Assembly: GCF_003044935.1 (NCBI RefSeq)
Contig: NZ_POXP01000001.1
Span: 124,001-188,000 of the forward strand
Direction: 5' to 3'
DNA length: 64,000 nucleotides
Origin: Neisseria subflava
Lineage (GTDB): Bacteria; Pseudomonadota; Gammaproteobacteria; Burkholderiales; Neisseriaceae
In this document: positions 11,547 through 18,574 of the stretch, in pieces
Layout: each line of letters begins with the position of its first letter
How positions within the stretch are numbered: position 1 is the stretch's first letter
The notes under the pieces: generated by a model
What the model was told of the DNA's origin: nothing
Seen by the model: only the letters and a program-made list of their open reading frames with translations
The model's database searches: none
Made by a program: the position numbers and the translations under genes

Positions 11547-12164
11547 TTAGATAGTTTGCCGGTCGGTTAAATCATTGGGTTTGAGCGAACCGAAAAACTG
11601 CCATTGCAGAGTGACGGCTTTTTCCTTCCAAACGCAGGAAAGTGCCATCGTATCCGCCAAAATTGCGCTTGTGCCGTGCCAATCGGTTTGCTTTCCAGTG
11701 CGTAAACCGACGGGTTGTCCTGAATCGAAAACATAGCCGACCGATTTCATGTCTGACGGGAAATCCAAATTCGCCGCTTTAATCAATGCTTCTTTGAAAC
11801 ACCATAATCGGTAAAACGTTTCAGACGGCCAGTTTACCGTTTCCAAGTAGTCTTGTTCTTCCTGTGTGTAGACCAAAGCCGATAGCGCTTTGAAATCACG
11901 CGGGCGGATAAATTCGATATCGACTCCGGCTGTTAAGGGCTGAGGCGCACACAATAAAGCGGCAAAGCCTTGGCTGTGGCTCAGCGATACAGCCGGTAAA
12001 TCGGTTTTCTGTTTTAATGCGCGGCTGACTTGCCAGTCTTGACGCTGCGCCAGTTGCGGCGTGGCAGCCAAACGTTGTGAATCGGCTGTGTTTAGAGACG
12101 CATGGTCGTAGCAGACGGCAAAAGACGGATCGGCCAGTAGGCAGTGAAGGGGTGTTGTATCCAT
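11547..12164 (-). CDS. 4'-phosphopantetheinyl transferase (Sfp/AcpT-like)
   Basis: 205-residue enzyme that attaches the 4'-phosphopantetheine arm to carrier proteins. The family signature is present: GVDIEFI (about residue 97) and WCFKEALIKAA (about residue 136), with the metal- and CoA-binding acidic residues. ATG 12162-12164 was chosen; a TTG six codons upstream is possible. It is the first gene of the minus-strand operon that contains the ketosynthase, which suggests it activates dedicated ACPs for that pathway rather than the housekeeping fatty-acid ACP. Those ACPs are not encoded in this window. Confidence 0.88.
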   Translation of the reverse strand: MDTTPLHCLLADPSFAVCYDHASLNTADSQRLAATPQLAQRQDWQVSRALKQKTDLPAVSLSHSQGFAALLCAPQPLTAGVDIEFIRPRDFKALSALVYTQEEQDYLETVNWPSETFYRLWCFKEALIKAANLDFPSDMKSVGYVFDSGQPVGLRTGKQTDWHGTSAILADTMALSCVWKEKAVTLQWQFFGSLKPNDLTDRQTI

Positions 12165-12216
12165 AAAATAGAAAAATGCCAAACTTCATATTGAAGTCCG
12201 GCATTTTTGACATTGC

Positions 12217-12729
12217 TTAGTGGAAGCTGCCTTTCAAAACCACACGGCTGTTGAATGTAGCGATGTGGCATTCGTACTCGTTACCGCCTTTGGTTACTTT
12301 GTCAAAGTAGCTAACCAGGTGAACGGATTTGGCTTTTTTACGAAGTGCAGTGCTTTGGAAGCGTTTAACCGCGCTCAGGAATGCGCGTTGGCAGGTTTCA
12401 TCAGGGGTTTTGCCGACTGAGTTGGAGATTTGACGGGAAGTCAAAGTCGCTCCGGATGTGCTGCCGTAGTGAACACGGATGCTAGGATCTAAAGCGGATT
12501 TGGCTTCGGCAGAGTTCAAAGCTACATCGACTTTACACATATAAATGTCGTTTTGACCTTTGCCATTGACTTTATGGCCTTCACCCATGCTGCGGCAGGC
12601 AGAGCCGGCGGCAGTTGTTTTTTGAGTAGAAGTTTGAGAGGAGGAAGTAGATGGTTGGGAATCGCCGGATTGTGAGCAAGCGGCAAGCATCAGGGCGGAT
12701 ACGGCAACCAAAGCAGAAAAACGTAACAT
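12217..12729 (-). CDS. putative lipoprotein of unknown function
   Basis: 170-residue protein with lipoprotein signal MLRFSALVAVSALMLAACS (lipobox LAAC, Cys18), then a Ser/Thr/Gln-rich linker (residues 19-42) and a compact domain with four cysteines (SACRSMGEG, IYMCKVD, ETCQRAF, YECHIATF) that could form two disulfides. No family recognised. It is on the same strand as the phosphopantetheinyl transferase and 52 bases upstream of it, so it might be the first gene of that transcript, though no product link is evident. Confidence 0.75.
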   Translation of the reverse strand: MLRFSALVAVSALMLAACSQSGDSQPSTSSSQTSTQKTTAAGSACRSMGEGHKVNGKGQNDIYMCKVDVALNSAEAKSALDPSIRVHYGSTSGATLTSRQISNSVGKTPDETCQRAFLSAVKRFQSTALRKKAKSVHLVSYFDKVTKGGNEYECHIATFNSRVVLKGSFH

Positions 12730-12886
12730 ACGAACTCCTTTGTAATAAGGGGTGTGAAAAAAGGTTTACAGAAAACAGAATCATTTTAACATATATGAAA
12801 GAAGTATAAAAATAGGATGATGTAAAAAATATTATATTTTTATTTAAATGATTTCATGGCGTTAAGAAAGTTTGGGGCGGTAATGC

Positions 12887-12915
12887 TTGACGAGGGAAGG
12901 GAGAAAGCGTATATT
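12887..12915 (+). promoter_or_regulatory. sigma70 promoter of tRNA-Ser
   Basis: TTGACG (12887-12892), a 17-base spacer and TATATT (12910-12915), ending 13 bases before the mature tRNA 5' end. Near-consensus hexamers at ideal spacing make this the clearest promoter in the window. Confidence 0.8.
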
Positions 12916-12928
12916 GCGGTCTTCCTTA

Positions 12929-13021
12929 GGAGTAATGGCTGAGAGGCTGAAGGCACTTCCCTGCTAAGGAAGCATGTGGGGTCAACCTGCATCGAGGGTT
13001 CGAATCCCTCTTACTCCGCCA
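12929..13021 (+). tRNA. tRNA-Ser (anticodon GCT)
   Basis: 93-nt class II tRNA with encoded CCA. The acceptor GGAGTAA (12929-12935) pairs with TTACTCC (13011-13017). The anticodon stem CTTCC/GGAAG encloses loop CTGCTAA with anticodon GCT at 12963-12965, reading AGC and AGT serine codons. A long variable arm and the T-loop GGTTCGAATCC are present. The promoter lies directly upstream and a hairpin terminator directly downstream, so it is a monocistronic unit. Confidence 0.97.
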
Positions 13022-13030
13022 AATATGAAA

Positions 13031-13056
13031 GACACCGTTTATACGGTGTCTTTTTT
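13031..13056 (+). terminator. intrinsic terminator of tRNA-Ser
   Basis: GACACCG and CGGTGTC form a 7-bp stem with a 6-base loop followed by TTTTTT, 9 bases after the tRNA CCA end. Confidence 0.9.
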
Positions 13057-13101
13057 ATTATCCGAGATTGCTTGGAATCTAAGGCCGTCTGAAAGTGTGA
13101 A

Positions 13102-13662
13102 ATGAACGATTTGATTATCCTAAACAAGCCTTATGGCGTGATTTGCCAGTTTTCTGCACATGAAAAACATCAGTGCCTTAAGGATTTTGTCGAAAAACCG
13201 GGATTTTATCCGGCCGGACGTTTGGATACGGACAGCGAGGGTTTGCTGTTGCTGACCAATAATGGCCGTTTGCAGGCGCAGATTGCCGACCCGAAATTCA
13301 AGCAGGTCAAAACTTATTGGGCGCAGGTGGAGGGTTCTCCTGATGAAGCCAAATTGGATTTGTTGCGCCGTGGCGTAGATTTGGGCGATTTTGTCACCCG
13401 TCCGGCCGAGGTCAGGGTATTGGAAGAAGGCGAAGCGGATGTTTTATGGCAGCGCGTGCCGCCGATTCGTGTGCGTAAGTCTGTACCTGATTTTTGGGTG
13501 GAGATCAAAATTTCGGAAGGGAAAAACCGCCAAGTGCGAAGGATGACGGCGAAAGCAGGTTTTCCGTGTTTACGCTTGGTTCGCGTGGCAATAGGCCGTC
13601 TGAATCTGTTTGATTTGAATTTGGAATTGGGACAATGGCAGTTTGCGCCGCATCGTCCTTAA
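13102..13662 (+). CDS. rluE: 23S rRNA pseudouridine synthase RluE-like
   Basis: 186-residue pseudouridine synthase of the RsuA/RluB/E/F family; RluE modifies U2457 of E. coli 23S rRNA. The catalytic motif GRLDTDSEGLLLLT (about residues 40-53) contains the active-site Asp, and KNRQVRRMTAKAGFP is the typical C-terminal motif. It lacks the N-terminal S4 domain, as RluE does. ATG 13102 directly follows a DUS. It lies between the tRNA-Ser terminator and an inverted-DUS terminator, so it is probably transcribed on its own. Confidence 0.9.
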   Translation: MNDLIILNKPYGVICQFSAHEKHQCLKDFVEKPGFYPAGRLDTDSEGLLLLTNNGRLQAQIADPKFKQVKTYWAQVEGSPDEAKLDLLRRGVDLGDFVTRPAEVRVLEEGEADVLWQRVPPIRVRKSVPDFWVEIKISEGKNRQVRRMTAKAGFPCLRLVRVAIGRLNLFDLNLELGQWQFAPHRP

Positions 13663-13673
13663 ATAGGATGAAT

Positions 13674-13704
13674 AAAGGCCGTCTGAAATATTCAGACGGC
13701 CTTT
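13674..13704. terminator. bidirectional inverted-DUS terminator
   Basis: AAAGGCCGTCTGAA and TTCAGACGGCCTTT with a 3-base loop between the convergent rluE (+) and DUF4198 (-) genes. Confidence 0.8.
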
Positions 13705-13717
13705 CGTTATGGAAAAA

Positions 13718-14524
13718 TCAATGATGTGAATGACCGATTTGGAAAGTCAAAGTAGTGTAGTTCGCCTGTTTTTGGCACACGCTTTGATCGGGGAAATCGG
13801 ATTTGTGTTCTACGCTGGCTTTCCAGAAACCTTGGCGCAATGGAATGATGCTGACTTCGCCTTTATCATCGGTGGTATCGGAGAAGGCTTGGGCTTCGGT
13901 TTTATGGGTTTTGCTGCGGTCGCTGGTGTCGAAGCCGTCAAATGTAGCGGTAACGGTGGCGTTAGGCAGCGGCTCACCATTGAAGAGGACACGGACTTTG
14001 AATCGTTCGCCGACGTGGACGTTGGCAGGGTTGTCCAAAGGTACGATTTCTAAATGTTGGCCGACTTGCTTGGTGATGATGGCAGTATCTGCGCTTTCGT
14101 GGCCGACATTGACGATGTTTTTGCCGAACATACGGGTTTGTTCGCAATAGCTTGCATCAGGCATTTCTTTGATGCTTGCCTGCTTCCAACCCGCGCTGTT
14201 TTTTGACCAGAAAGTCGGTTGGTATTCGGCGGTTACCAAGTAGCTGCCGTCTTTGACCGGCAGTTTGCTACGGTATTGGTAATTGTATGTGCCTTTTTGA
14301 ATCATGTTTTCTTTGCCTTTTTCAGTTACCAGTTGCATGGGTTTGCTGAAAATGTGCAGGCGGTCTTTAGCGATGGGCTCAAGCTCTGGGAATTCACCAT
14401 AGCCCAATTCGGCTTCAAGGTATTCGCCACCATGCGTGTGGGCGGTTTCAACCCAAACGCGATGGGCGTGTGCGGCAGTGCTGAACAGGAAGGCGGATGC
14501 GATAAGCAAAGCGGTTTTTTTCAT
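13718..14524 (-). CDS. DUF4198 (NikM-like) periplasmic metal-associated protein
   Basis: 268-residue secreted protein with signal peptide MKKTALLIASAFLFSTAAHA followed at once by HRVWVETAHTHGGEYLEAELGYGEFP, the N-terminal motif of DUF4198/NikM-like proteins, which are associated with uptake of transition metals. A carboxypeptidase-regulatory-like beta domain (EPLPNATVTATFDG, DDKGEVSIIPLRQGFW) follows, and the C-terminus ends in GHSHH. The His residues at both ends suggest metal binding. A near-perfect Zur operator lies 49 bases upstream of the start, so the gene is probably induced by zinc starvation. Confidence 0.85.
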   Translation of the reverse strand: MKKTALLIASAFLFSTAAHAHRVWVETAHTHGGEYLEAELGYGEFPELEPIAKDRLHIFSKPMQLVTEKGKENMIQKGTYNYQYRSKLPVKDGSYLVTAEYQPTFWSKNSAGWKQASIKEMPDASYCEQTRMFGKNIVNVGHESADTAIITKQVGQHLEIVPLDNPANVHVGERFKVRVLFNGEPLPNATVTATFDGFDTSDRSKTHKTEAQAFSDTTDDKGEVSIIPLRQGFWKASVEHKSDFPDQSVCQKQANYTTLTFQIGHSHH

Positions 14525-14572
14525 GATTTCTCTCCGATTTTCGATGTGTAGAAAAGATAGAATAAAGTCGTT

Positions 14573-14587
14573 CGTTATAGTATAACA
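14573..14587 (-). promoter_or_regulatory. candidate Zur operator
   Basis: CGTTATAGTATAACA matches the neisserial Zur consensus TGTTATDNHATAACA at 14 of 15 positions (first base C instead of T) and contains the perfect palindrome GTTATA-G-TATAAC. It lies 49 bases upstream of the DUF4198 start and overlaps a TATACT -10-like sequence on the minus strand, as expected for repression by Zur-Zn. Confidence 0.72.
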
Positions 14588-14608
14588 AAATTATTTAAAT
14601 TTAAAGAG

Positions 14609-14639
14609 AGGCCGTCTGAAAGTTTTCAGACGGCCTTTT
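14609..14639 (-). terminator. inverted-DUS terminator after radA
   Basis: AGGCCGTCTGAAA and TTTCAGACGGCCT with a 2-base loop, 37 bases past the radA stop. Confidence 0.75.
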
Positions 14640-14675
14640 AGCTGATTGTTTTTTGAGTCGGATTATCGAAACGGT

Positions 14676-16052
14676 TTAATCCCCGTCACGACAAACGTCA
14701 ATCGCTTCCTGCAAACTGCTGACGCCGTAGATTTTCAGGTTTGGAAACTCTTTGGCATTGCGCGGCATATTGGCTTTGGGAACGATGGCGCGTTTGAAGC
14801 CGAGTTTTTCCGCTTCTTTGAGCCGCTCTTGTCCGCGTGCAACAGGGCGGACTTCGCCACTTAAGCCGATTTCGCCGAAAACCACGGTTTTTTCGGGCAT
14901 GGGGCGGTTGCGGAAGCTGGAGAGCATGGCGAGGATGACAGCAAGGTCGGCGGCGGGTTCGCCGATTTTGACGCCACCGACGGCATTGAGGAACACGTCT
15001 TGGTCGAAGCAGGCAATGCCGCCATGGCGGTTGAGGACGGCGAGCAGCATGGCGAGGCGGTTTTGTTCGAGGCCGACGGTGAGTCGTTTGGGGGTAAAAC
15101 CGTGTGCGTCATCGACCAGTGCCTGAATTTCGACCAAAAGCGGGCGGCTACCTTCCTGTGTGACCAAAACACATGAACCTGGCGTGTCGTCGCGGTAGCT
15201 GGCAAGGAAGATAGCGGACGGGTTGGAGACGCCTTTCAAACCATTTTCGGTCATGGCGAATACGCCCAATTCGTTTGCCGCGCCGAAACGGTTTTTGATG
15301 GCGCGTATCATGCGGTAGTTGGAGTGTTGGTCGCCCTCGAAATACAGCACGGTATCGACCATATGTTCCAGTACGCGCGGGCCGGCGATCGCACCGTCTT
15401 TGGTAACGTGTCCGACCAATATCATGGCGATGCCCATCTGTTTCGCCATACGCGTCAGTTGGGCGGCACATTCGCGCACCTGAGACACGGAGCCTGGGGC
15501 GGAAGTGATTTGGTCGGAATACATGGTTTGGATGGAGTCGATGACGACGACTTCGGGCTGATGCTGTTTCAAGGCCGTCTGAATCGCTTCCATACGGATT
15601 TCGGCAAGCAGGTTCACGCCTTCGGTAGGTAGTTCTAAACGCTGTGCACGCAGGGCGACTTGTTGGGCGGATTCCTCACCGGAAACGTACAGCACTTTGC
15701 GGCTTTGCGCCATTTTGGCGATGGTTTGCAACAGCAACGTAGATTTGCCGATGCCGGGGTCGCCGCCGAGCAGGATGACCGCGCCATCGACCAAACCGCC
15801 GCCCAATACGCGATCAAGCTCGCCCATGCCGGTCGGATTGCGCGGCACTTCGGTGGCGGTAACGGCGGAGAGGGATTGGACGGTCGAGGTGTCCGCCGCC
15901 CAAGATTGGAAGCGGGCGTTTTTCGGTTCGGGCGCGGCCAGGCTTTCCTGAAGCGTGTTCCACTCGCCGCAATGCGGACATTTGCCTTGCCATTTCGGGG
16001 AAGTGCCGCCGCATTCGGTACATTGGTAGATGGTTTTGGGGGCTTTTGCCAT
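14676..16052 (-). CDS. radA: DNA repair protein RadA (Sms)
   Basis: 458-residue RadA/Sms, a RecA-like ATPase and helicase that processes recombination intermediates and, in naturally competent bacteria, extends the transformation D-loop. Domains in order: N-terminal C4 zinc finger (CTECGGTSPKWQGKCPHCGEW, about residues 10-30), RecA-type ATPase with Walker A GGDPGIGKSTLL (about residue 98), the RadA-specific KNRFG motif, and a C-terminal Lon-like domain (IGEPAADLAVILAML). A DUS lies inside the coding sequence near 15572. It is transcribed away from the restriction-modification cassette, whose left DUS border lies 35 bases upstream. Confidence 0.96.
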   Translation of the reverse strand: MAKAPKTIYQCTECGGTSPKWQGKCPHCGEWNTLQESLAAPEPKNARFQSWAADTSTVQSLSAVTATEVPRNPTGMGELDRVLGGGLVDGAVILLGGDPGIGKSTLLLQTIAKMAQSRKVLYVSGEESAQQVALRAQRLELPTEGVNLLAEIRMEAIQTALKQHQPEVVVIDSIQTMYSDQITSAPGSVSQVRECAAQLTRMAKQMGIAMILVGHVTKDGAIAGPRVLEHMVDTVLYFEGDQHSNYRMIRAIKNRFGAANELGVFAMTENGLKGVSNPSAIFLASYRDDTPGSCVLVTQEGSRPLLVEIQALVDDAHGFTPKRLTVGLEQNRLAMLLAVLNRHGGIACFDQDVFLNAVGGVKIGEPAADLAVILAMLSSFRNRPMPEKTVVFGEIGLSGEVRPVARGQERLKEAEKLGFKRAIVPKANMPRNAKEFPNLKIYGVSSLQEAIDVCRDGD

Positions 16053-16086
16053 GGTGTTTTCCCTGTGGAATATTTGATGTGTGAAA

Positions 16087-16124
16087 AGGTCGTCTGAAAA
16101 GTGAGGAAGGTTTTCAGACGGCCT
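16087..16124. repeat. mixed-dialect inverted DUS pair at left border of R-M cassette
   Basis: AGGTCGTCTGAA (16087-16098, the dialect attributed to the N. mucosa/sicca group) is inverted against TTCAGACGGCCT (16113-16124, the local AG dialect). It marks the left junction of the AT-rich cassette. Confidence 0.75.
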
Positions 16125-16270
16125 TGGGATTATGAATACTTTATTTATAATTTCAAGTATTCATCACTTGTTTAATGCAGCGGCATTTGCTGTTTTTTTG
16201 CGGCATAATAGGAAAAATTTACATGGAAATTTTAGAAAAATGATTTTATTTCAAAATAACGATGGTAAGC

Positions 16271-16335
16271 TTGCCTTGCCTTGCCTTGCCTTGCCTTGCC
16301 TTGCCTTGCCTTGCCTTGCCTTGCCTTGCCTTGCC
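16271..16335 (+). repeat. 13 x TTGCC simple sequence repeat
   Basis: Thirteen uninterrupted TTGCC units, 62 bases upstream of the methyltransferase start. Pentanucleotide tracts of this length slip readily in Neisseria and are a hallmark of phase-variable loci. In every reading frame the sequence between tract and gene has a stop before the methyltransferase start (TAA 16347 and TGA 16389 in the gene's own frame), so switching would have to act on transcription or upstream translation, not as a coding frameshift. Confidence 0.92.
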
Positions 16336-16349
16336 TAGTTCTCTATTAA
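16321..16349 (+). promoter_or_regulatory. possible methyltransferase promoter using the repeat as -35
   Basis: TTGCCT at the end of the repeat (16321-16326), a 17-base spacer and TATTAA (16344-16349). Each hexamer matches consensus at 4 of 6 positions. Copy-number change would leave this spacing intact but alter what lies upstream of it. Speculative. Confidence 0.3.
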
Positions 16350-16380
16350 AATCCCTTCAAGGGTTTTTATCAAATCTATG

Positions 16381-16400
16381 CATAGGAGTGAAATCCTATG
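16381..16400 (+). promoter_or_regulatory. inverted repeat covering SD and start codon of the methyltransferase
   Basis: CATAGGA (16381-16387) and TCCTATG (16394-16400) are perfect 7-bp arms around GTGAAA. The left arm holds most of the Shine-Dalgarno AGGAG (16384-16388) and the right arm ends with the start codon ATG. In RNA the hairpin would hide both; in DNA it could be an autorepressor site. Confidence 0.7.
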
Positions 16401-17522
16401 CCATCTAAACAAATCGCAAATTTTAATTCTTCTGACAATAAACCCAGAATTCTATCTCTATTTTCAGGATGTGGAGGTTTAGATTTGGGTTTTCACCAAG
16501 CTGGTTATGAAACTGTTTGGGCGAACGATTTTTCCCATTGGGCTTGCGAAAGTTTCCGTAAAAATATCGGCGATGTCATCGTAGAAGGTGATATTGAACA
16601 AATTGATCCGAATGATCCAACTATTCCCGATTGCGACATCATTTTAGGCGGGTTCCCTTGTCAAGATTTTTCCATGATTTGGAAACAGCCGGGCTTAGAG
16701 GGTGAACGCGGCAATCTTTATAAAAGCTTTTTACGTTTTGTAAATGCAAAAAAACCGAAAGTTTTTGTTGCTGAGAATGTGAAAGGTTTGTTGACTGCTA
16801 ACAAGAAAAAAGCCATCCAGCAAATTATTACCGACTTTGAAAATTGCGGTTATTACGTTCAGGCAAAGCTGTATAACTTTGCTGAATTTGGCGTACCTCA
16901 ATTTCGTGAACGTGTGCTGATTGTCGGAGTACGTTTGGATACAGGATTTGATTTTCATCATCCAAAACCGACATACAATGAAACTGGCGAAAATGGCTTA
17001 AAACCATATGTAACTGCTGGTCAGGCGATATCTAATATTCCACAAAATGTTAGTAATAATGAATTACTAAAAATTAGTGATAAAACACGCCGTATGTTGG
17101 AATTAATTCCTGAAGGTGGAAATTTTACTGATATTCCTAAAGATCATCCTTTATATGTGAAAGGTATGATTAGCCACGTTTATCGTCGTATGCATCGTAG
17201 CGAGCCATCAAAAACAATTATTGCAGCAGGTGGCGGTGGAACTTGGGGCTATCACTTCCCTGAACCACGTGCTTTTACTAATAGAGAACGAGCAAGGCTT
17301 CAAAGTTTTCCTGATGATTTTGAGTTTGTTGGCTCAACGACGGAAGTACGTCGCCAGATTGGCAATGCGGTTCCTCCCCAGGGCGTGGTTGAACTGGCAA
17401 AAAGCATTTTACCGATTTTTTCAGGTAACTATGAGAAAGTAGATTTGCATGAGAAATTGGTTGCAGAAAAAGAAGTTTTATTTCATGACCGATTAAGCAA
17501 AATTCGAGGAGGGAAACGATGA
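16398..17522 (+). CDS. C5-cytosine DNA methyltransferase (M.NgoAVII-like)
   Basis: 374-residue type II 5-methylcytosine methyltransferase, the modification enzyme of the cassette. Motifs: [16 protein letters not shown] (residues 18-32), [11 protein letters not shown] with catalytic Cys88, VI ENV (126-128), [16 protein letters not shown], and X QIGNAVPP (about 316-323). It is joined to the nuclease gene with a 4-base overlap (ATGA). The context of a PLD nuclease plus a Z1 ATPase points to the NgoAVII/CglI type, for which GCSGC is the known neisserial target; the target here is inferred. Codon use is clearly more AT-rich than in neighbouring genes, indicating transfer. Its start lies in the inverted repeat at 16381-16400. 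Confidence 0.92.
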   Translation: MPSKQIANFNSSDNKPRILSLFSGCGGLDLGFHQAGYETVWANDFSHWACESFRKNIGDVIVEGDIEQIDPNDPTIPDCDIILGGFPCQDFSMIWKQPGLEGERGNLYKSFLRFVNAKKPKVFVAENVKGLLTANKKKAIQQIITDFENCGYYVQAKLYNFAEFGVPQFRERVLIVGVRLDTGFDFHHPKPTYNETGENGLKPYVTAGQAISNIPQNVSNNELLKISDKTRRMLELIPEGGNFTDIPKDHPLYVKGMISHVYRRMHRSEPSKTIIAAGGGGTWGYHFPEPRAFTNRERARLQSFPDDFEFVGSTTEVRRQIGNAVPPQGVVELAKSILPIFSGNYEKVDLHEKLVAEKEVLFHDRLSKIRGGKR

Positions 17523-18574
17523 ATACGGTTTTTTCTAATTTCTACCCTGCTCAAATAACACAAAAAAAGCTAAATGATGTTTGGATGGATCTATTTTTAG
17601 ATGCTGATGAAGTTTTAATGGCAACAGGTTATGTATCCAATGATGCTGTTATTGAATTACAACGTATTTTGGAACAAAAGACAAGTATCAGAACAGTAGA
17701 ATTATTGGTCGGAATGCACTATTTGGAAGGATTTTCCCAACCACAATACCGTAGTTTGTGCAGATTGAATGCTTTTTTACAAGCTGAGAAACGTGGGCAA
17801 GTATACGTTTCGCCATTTGTTAAATTTCACGGAAAAATGTACTCATTCAAGCATCAAGAACAAATTAATGGCTTGATTGGTTCTGCAAATTTAACGTGTT
17901 TTTGGGATAACACCGAACGCACTTACGAAACCATGGTGCATTTGGATGATTTTCAGACGGCATCTGATTTACATTCAGGTATCCGACGGATTATCAAGTT
18001 TTTAGGGAAACCTATTAATCAGGCAAGTGAACCGACTATTTTTGCACCGCACAATGTTTATTTGGAAAATTGTATTGGTGTGGAGAAAATTGATGCAAAT
18101 AAAGTTTCTGAACTTTTTAGACAAACAGCGCAATATCATTTTTTAATCCCTGTAAAGACAGAGCCAAAAAGTAATCTAAATTGTTTTTTTGGCAAAGGAA
18201 AAAATCCTAAGAAACCATGGCAACTTCGTTCTTGGTATGAAGTTGAATTAATTGTCCCTATTCAAATCGTCCGTCAAGAGGGTTACCCTACAAATAGAAC
18301 AGTAAAGATTATTACTGATGACGGTTGGTCTTTTTCTTGCTATTCCAGTTCAAAAAATAAGGGTAGTCGATTATCTACGGAAAATCTACGTTCAGAAGAT
18401 GATCTAAAAACATTGGGTAAATGGATAAAGGGGCGTTTGGAAATTTCAGGATGTCTAAAATCAGGTGAGCCTGTTACGCCTGAAACCTTGCATCAATACG
18501 GCAATGATCACGTTGAATTCCGCTCAACCGATGATCCAGATGTTTGGTTGCTTTCATTCAAGGGGAAAAACTAG
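17519..18574 (+). CDS. PLD-type restriction endonuclease (NgoFVII/NgoAVII family)
   Basis: 351-residue restriction endonuclease subunit. The N-terminal phospholipase-D-like nuclease domain has the motif HGKMYSF (His104, Lys106) followed by GLIGSANLT (118-126). The C-terminal half ([18 protein letters not shown] onward) fits the B3-like DNA-binding domain of this family. In characterised homologues it cleaves only together with the partner ATPase. It overlaps the methyltransferase by 4 bases and abuts the Z1 gene with no gap. A perfect AT-dialect DUS (17952-17963) sits inside the coding sequence, unlike the surrounding chromosome. A phospholipase role is rejected because of the context. Confidence 0.88.
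   Translation: MNTVFSNFYPAQITQKKLNDVWMDLFLDADEVLMATGYVSNDAVIELQRILEQKTSIRTVELLVGMHYLEGFSQPQYRSLCRLNAFLQAEKRGQVYVSPFVKFHGKMYSFKHQEQINGLIGSANLTCFWDNTERTYETMVHLDDFQTASDLHSGIRRIIKFLGKPINQASEPTIFAPHNVYLENCIGVEKIDANKVSELFRQTAQYHFLIPVKTEPKSNLNCFFGKGKNPKKPWQLRSWYEVELIVPIQIVRQEGYPTNRTVKIITDDGWSFSCYSSSKNKGSRLSTENLRSEDDLKTLGKWIKGRLEISGCLKSGEPVTPETLHQYGNDHVEFRSTDDPDVWLLSFKGKN

Larger units (their letters stand above)
16053..16397. other. 345-bp intergenic region left of the R-M cassette
   Basis: No convincing gene. It holds an AGGTCGTCTGAA / TTCAGACGGCCT inverted pair (16087-16124), an AT-rich stretch, the 13-copy TTGCC tract (16271-16335), a possible promoter, and the inverted repeat that covers the methyltransferase start. 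A short frame from ATG 16132 through the TTGCC tract (LALPC repeats) ends at TAG 16336. Confidence 0.7.

Noticed and set aside
16132-16338. Short frame that translates the TTGCC tract as LALPC repeats
   Set aside because: No ribosome site or homology; it ends at TAG 16336 and cannot fuse to the methyltransferase in any copy number. Kept only as a possible upstream frame.
17519-18574. Phospholipase D as function of the HKD-like protein
   Set aside because: A single HxK motif, the B3-like C-terminus and fusion in an operon with a C5 methyltransferase fit a restriction nuclease.
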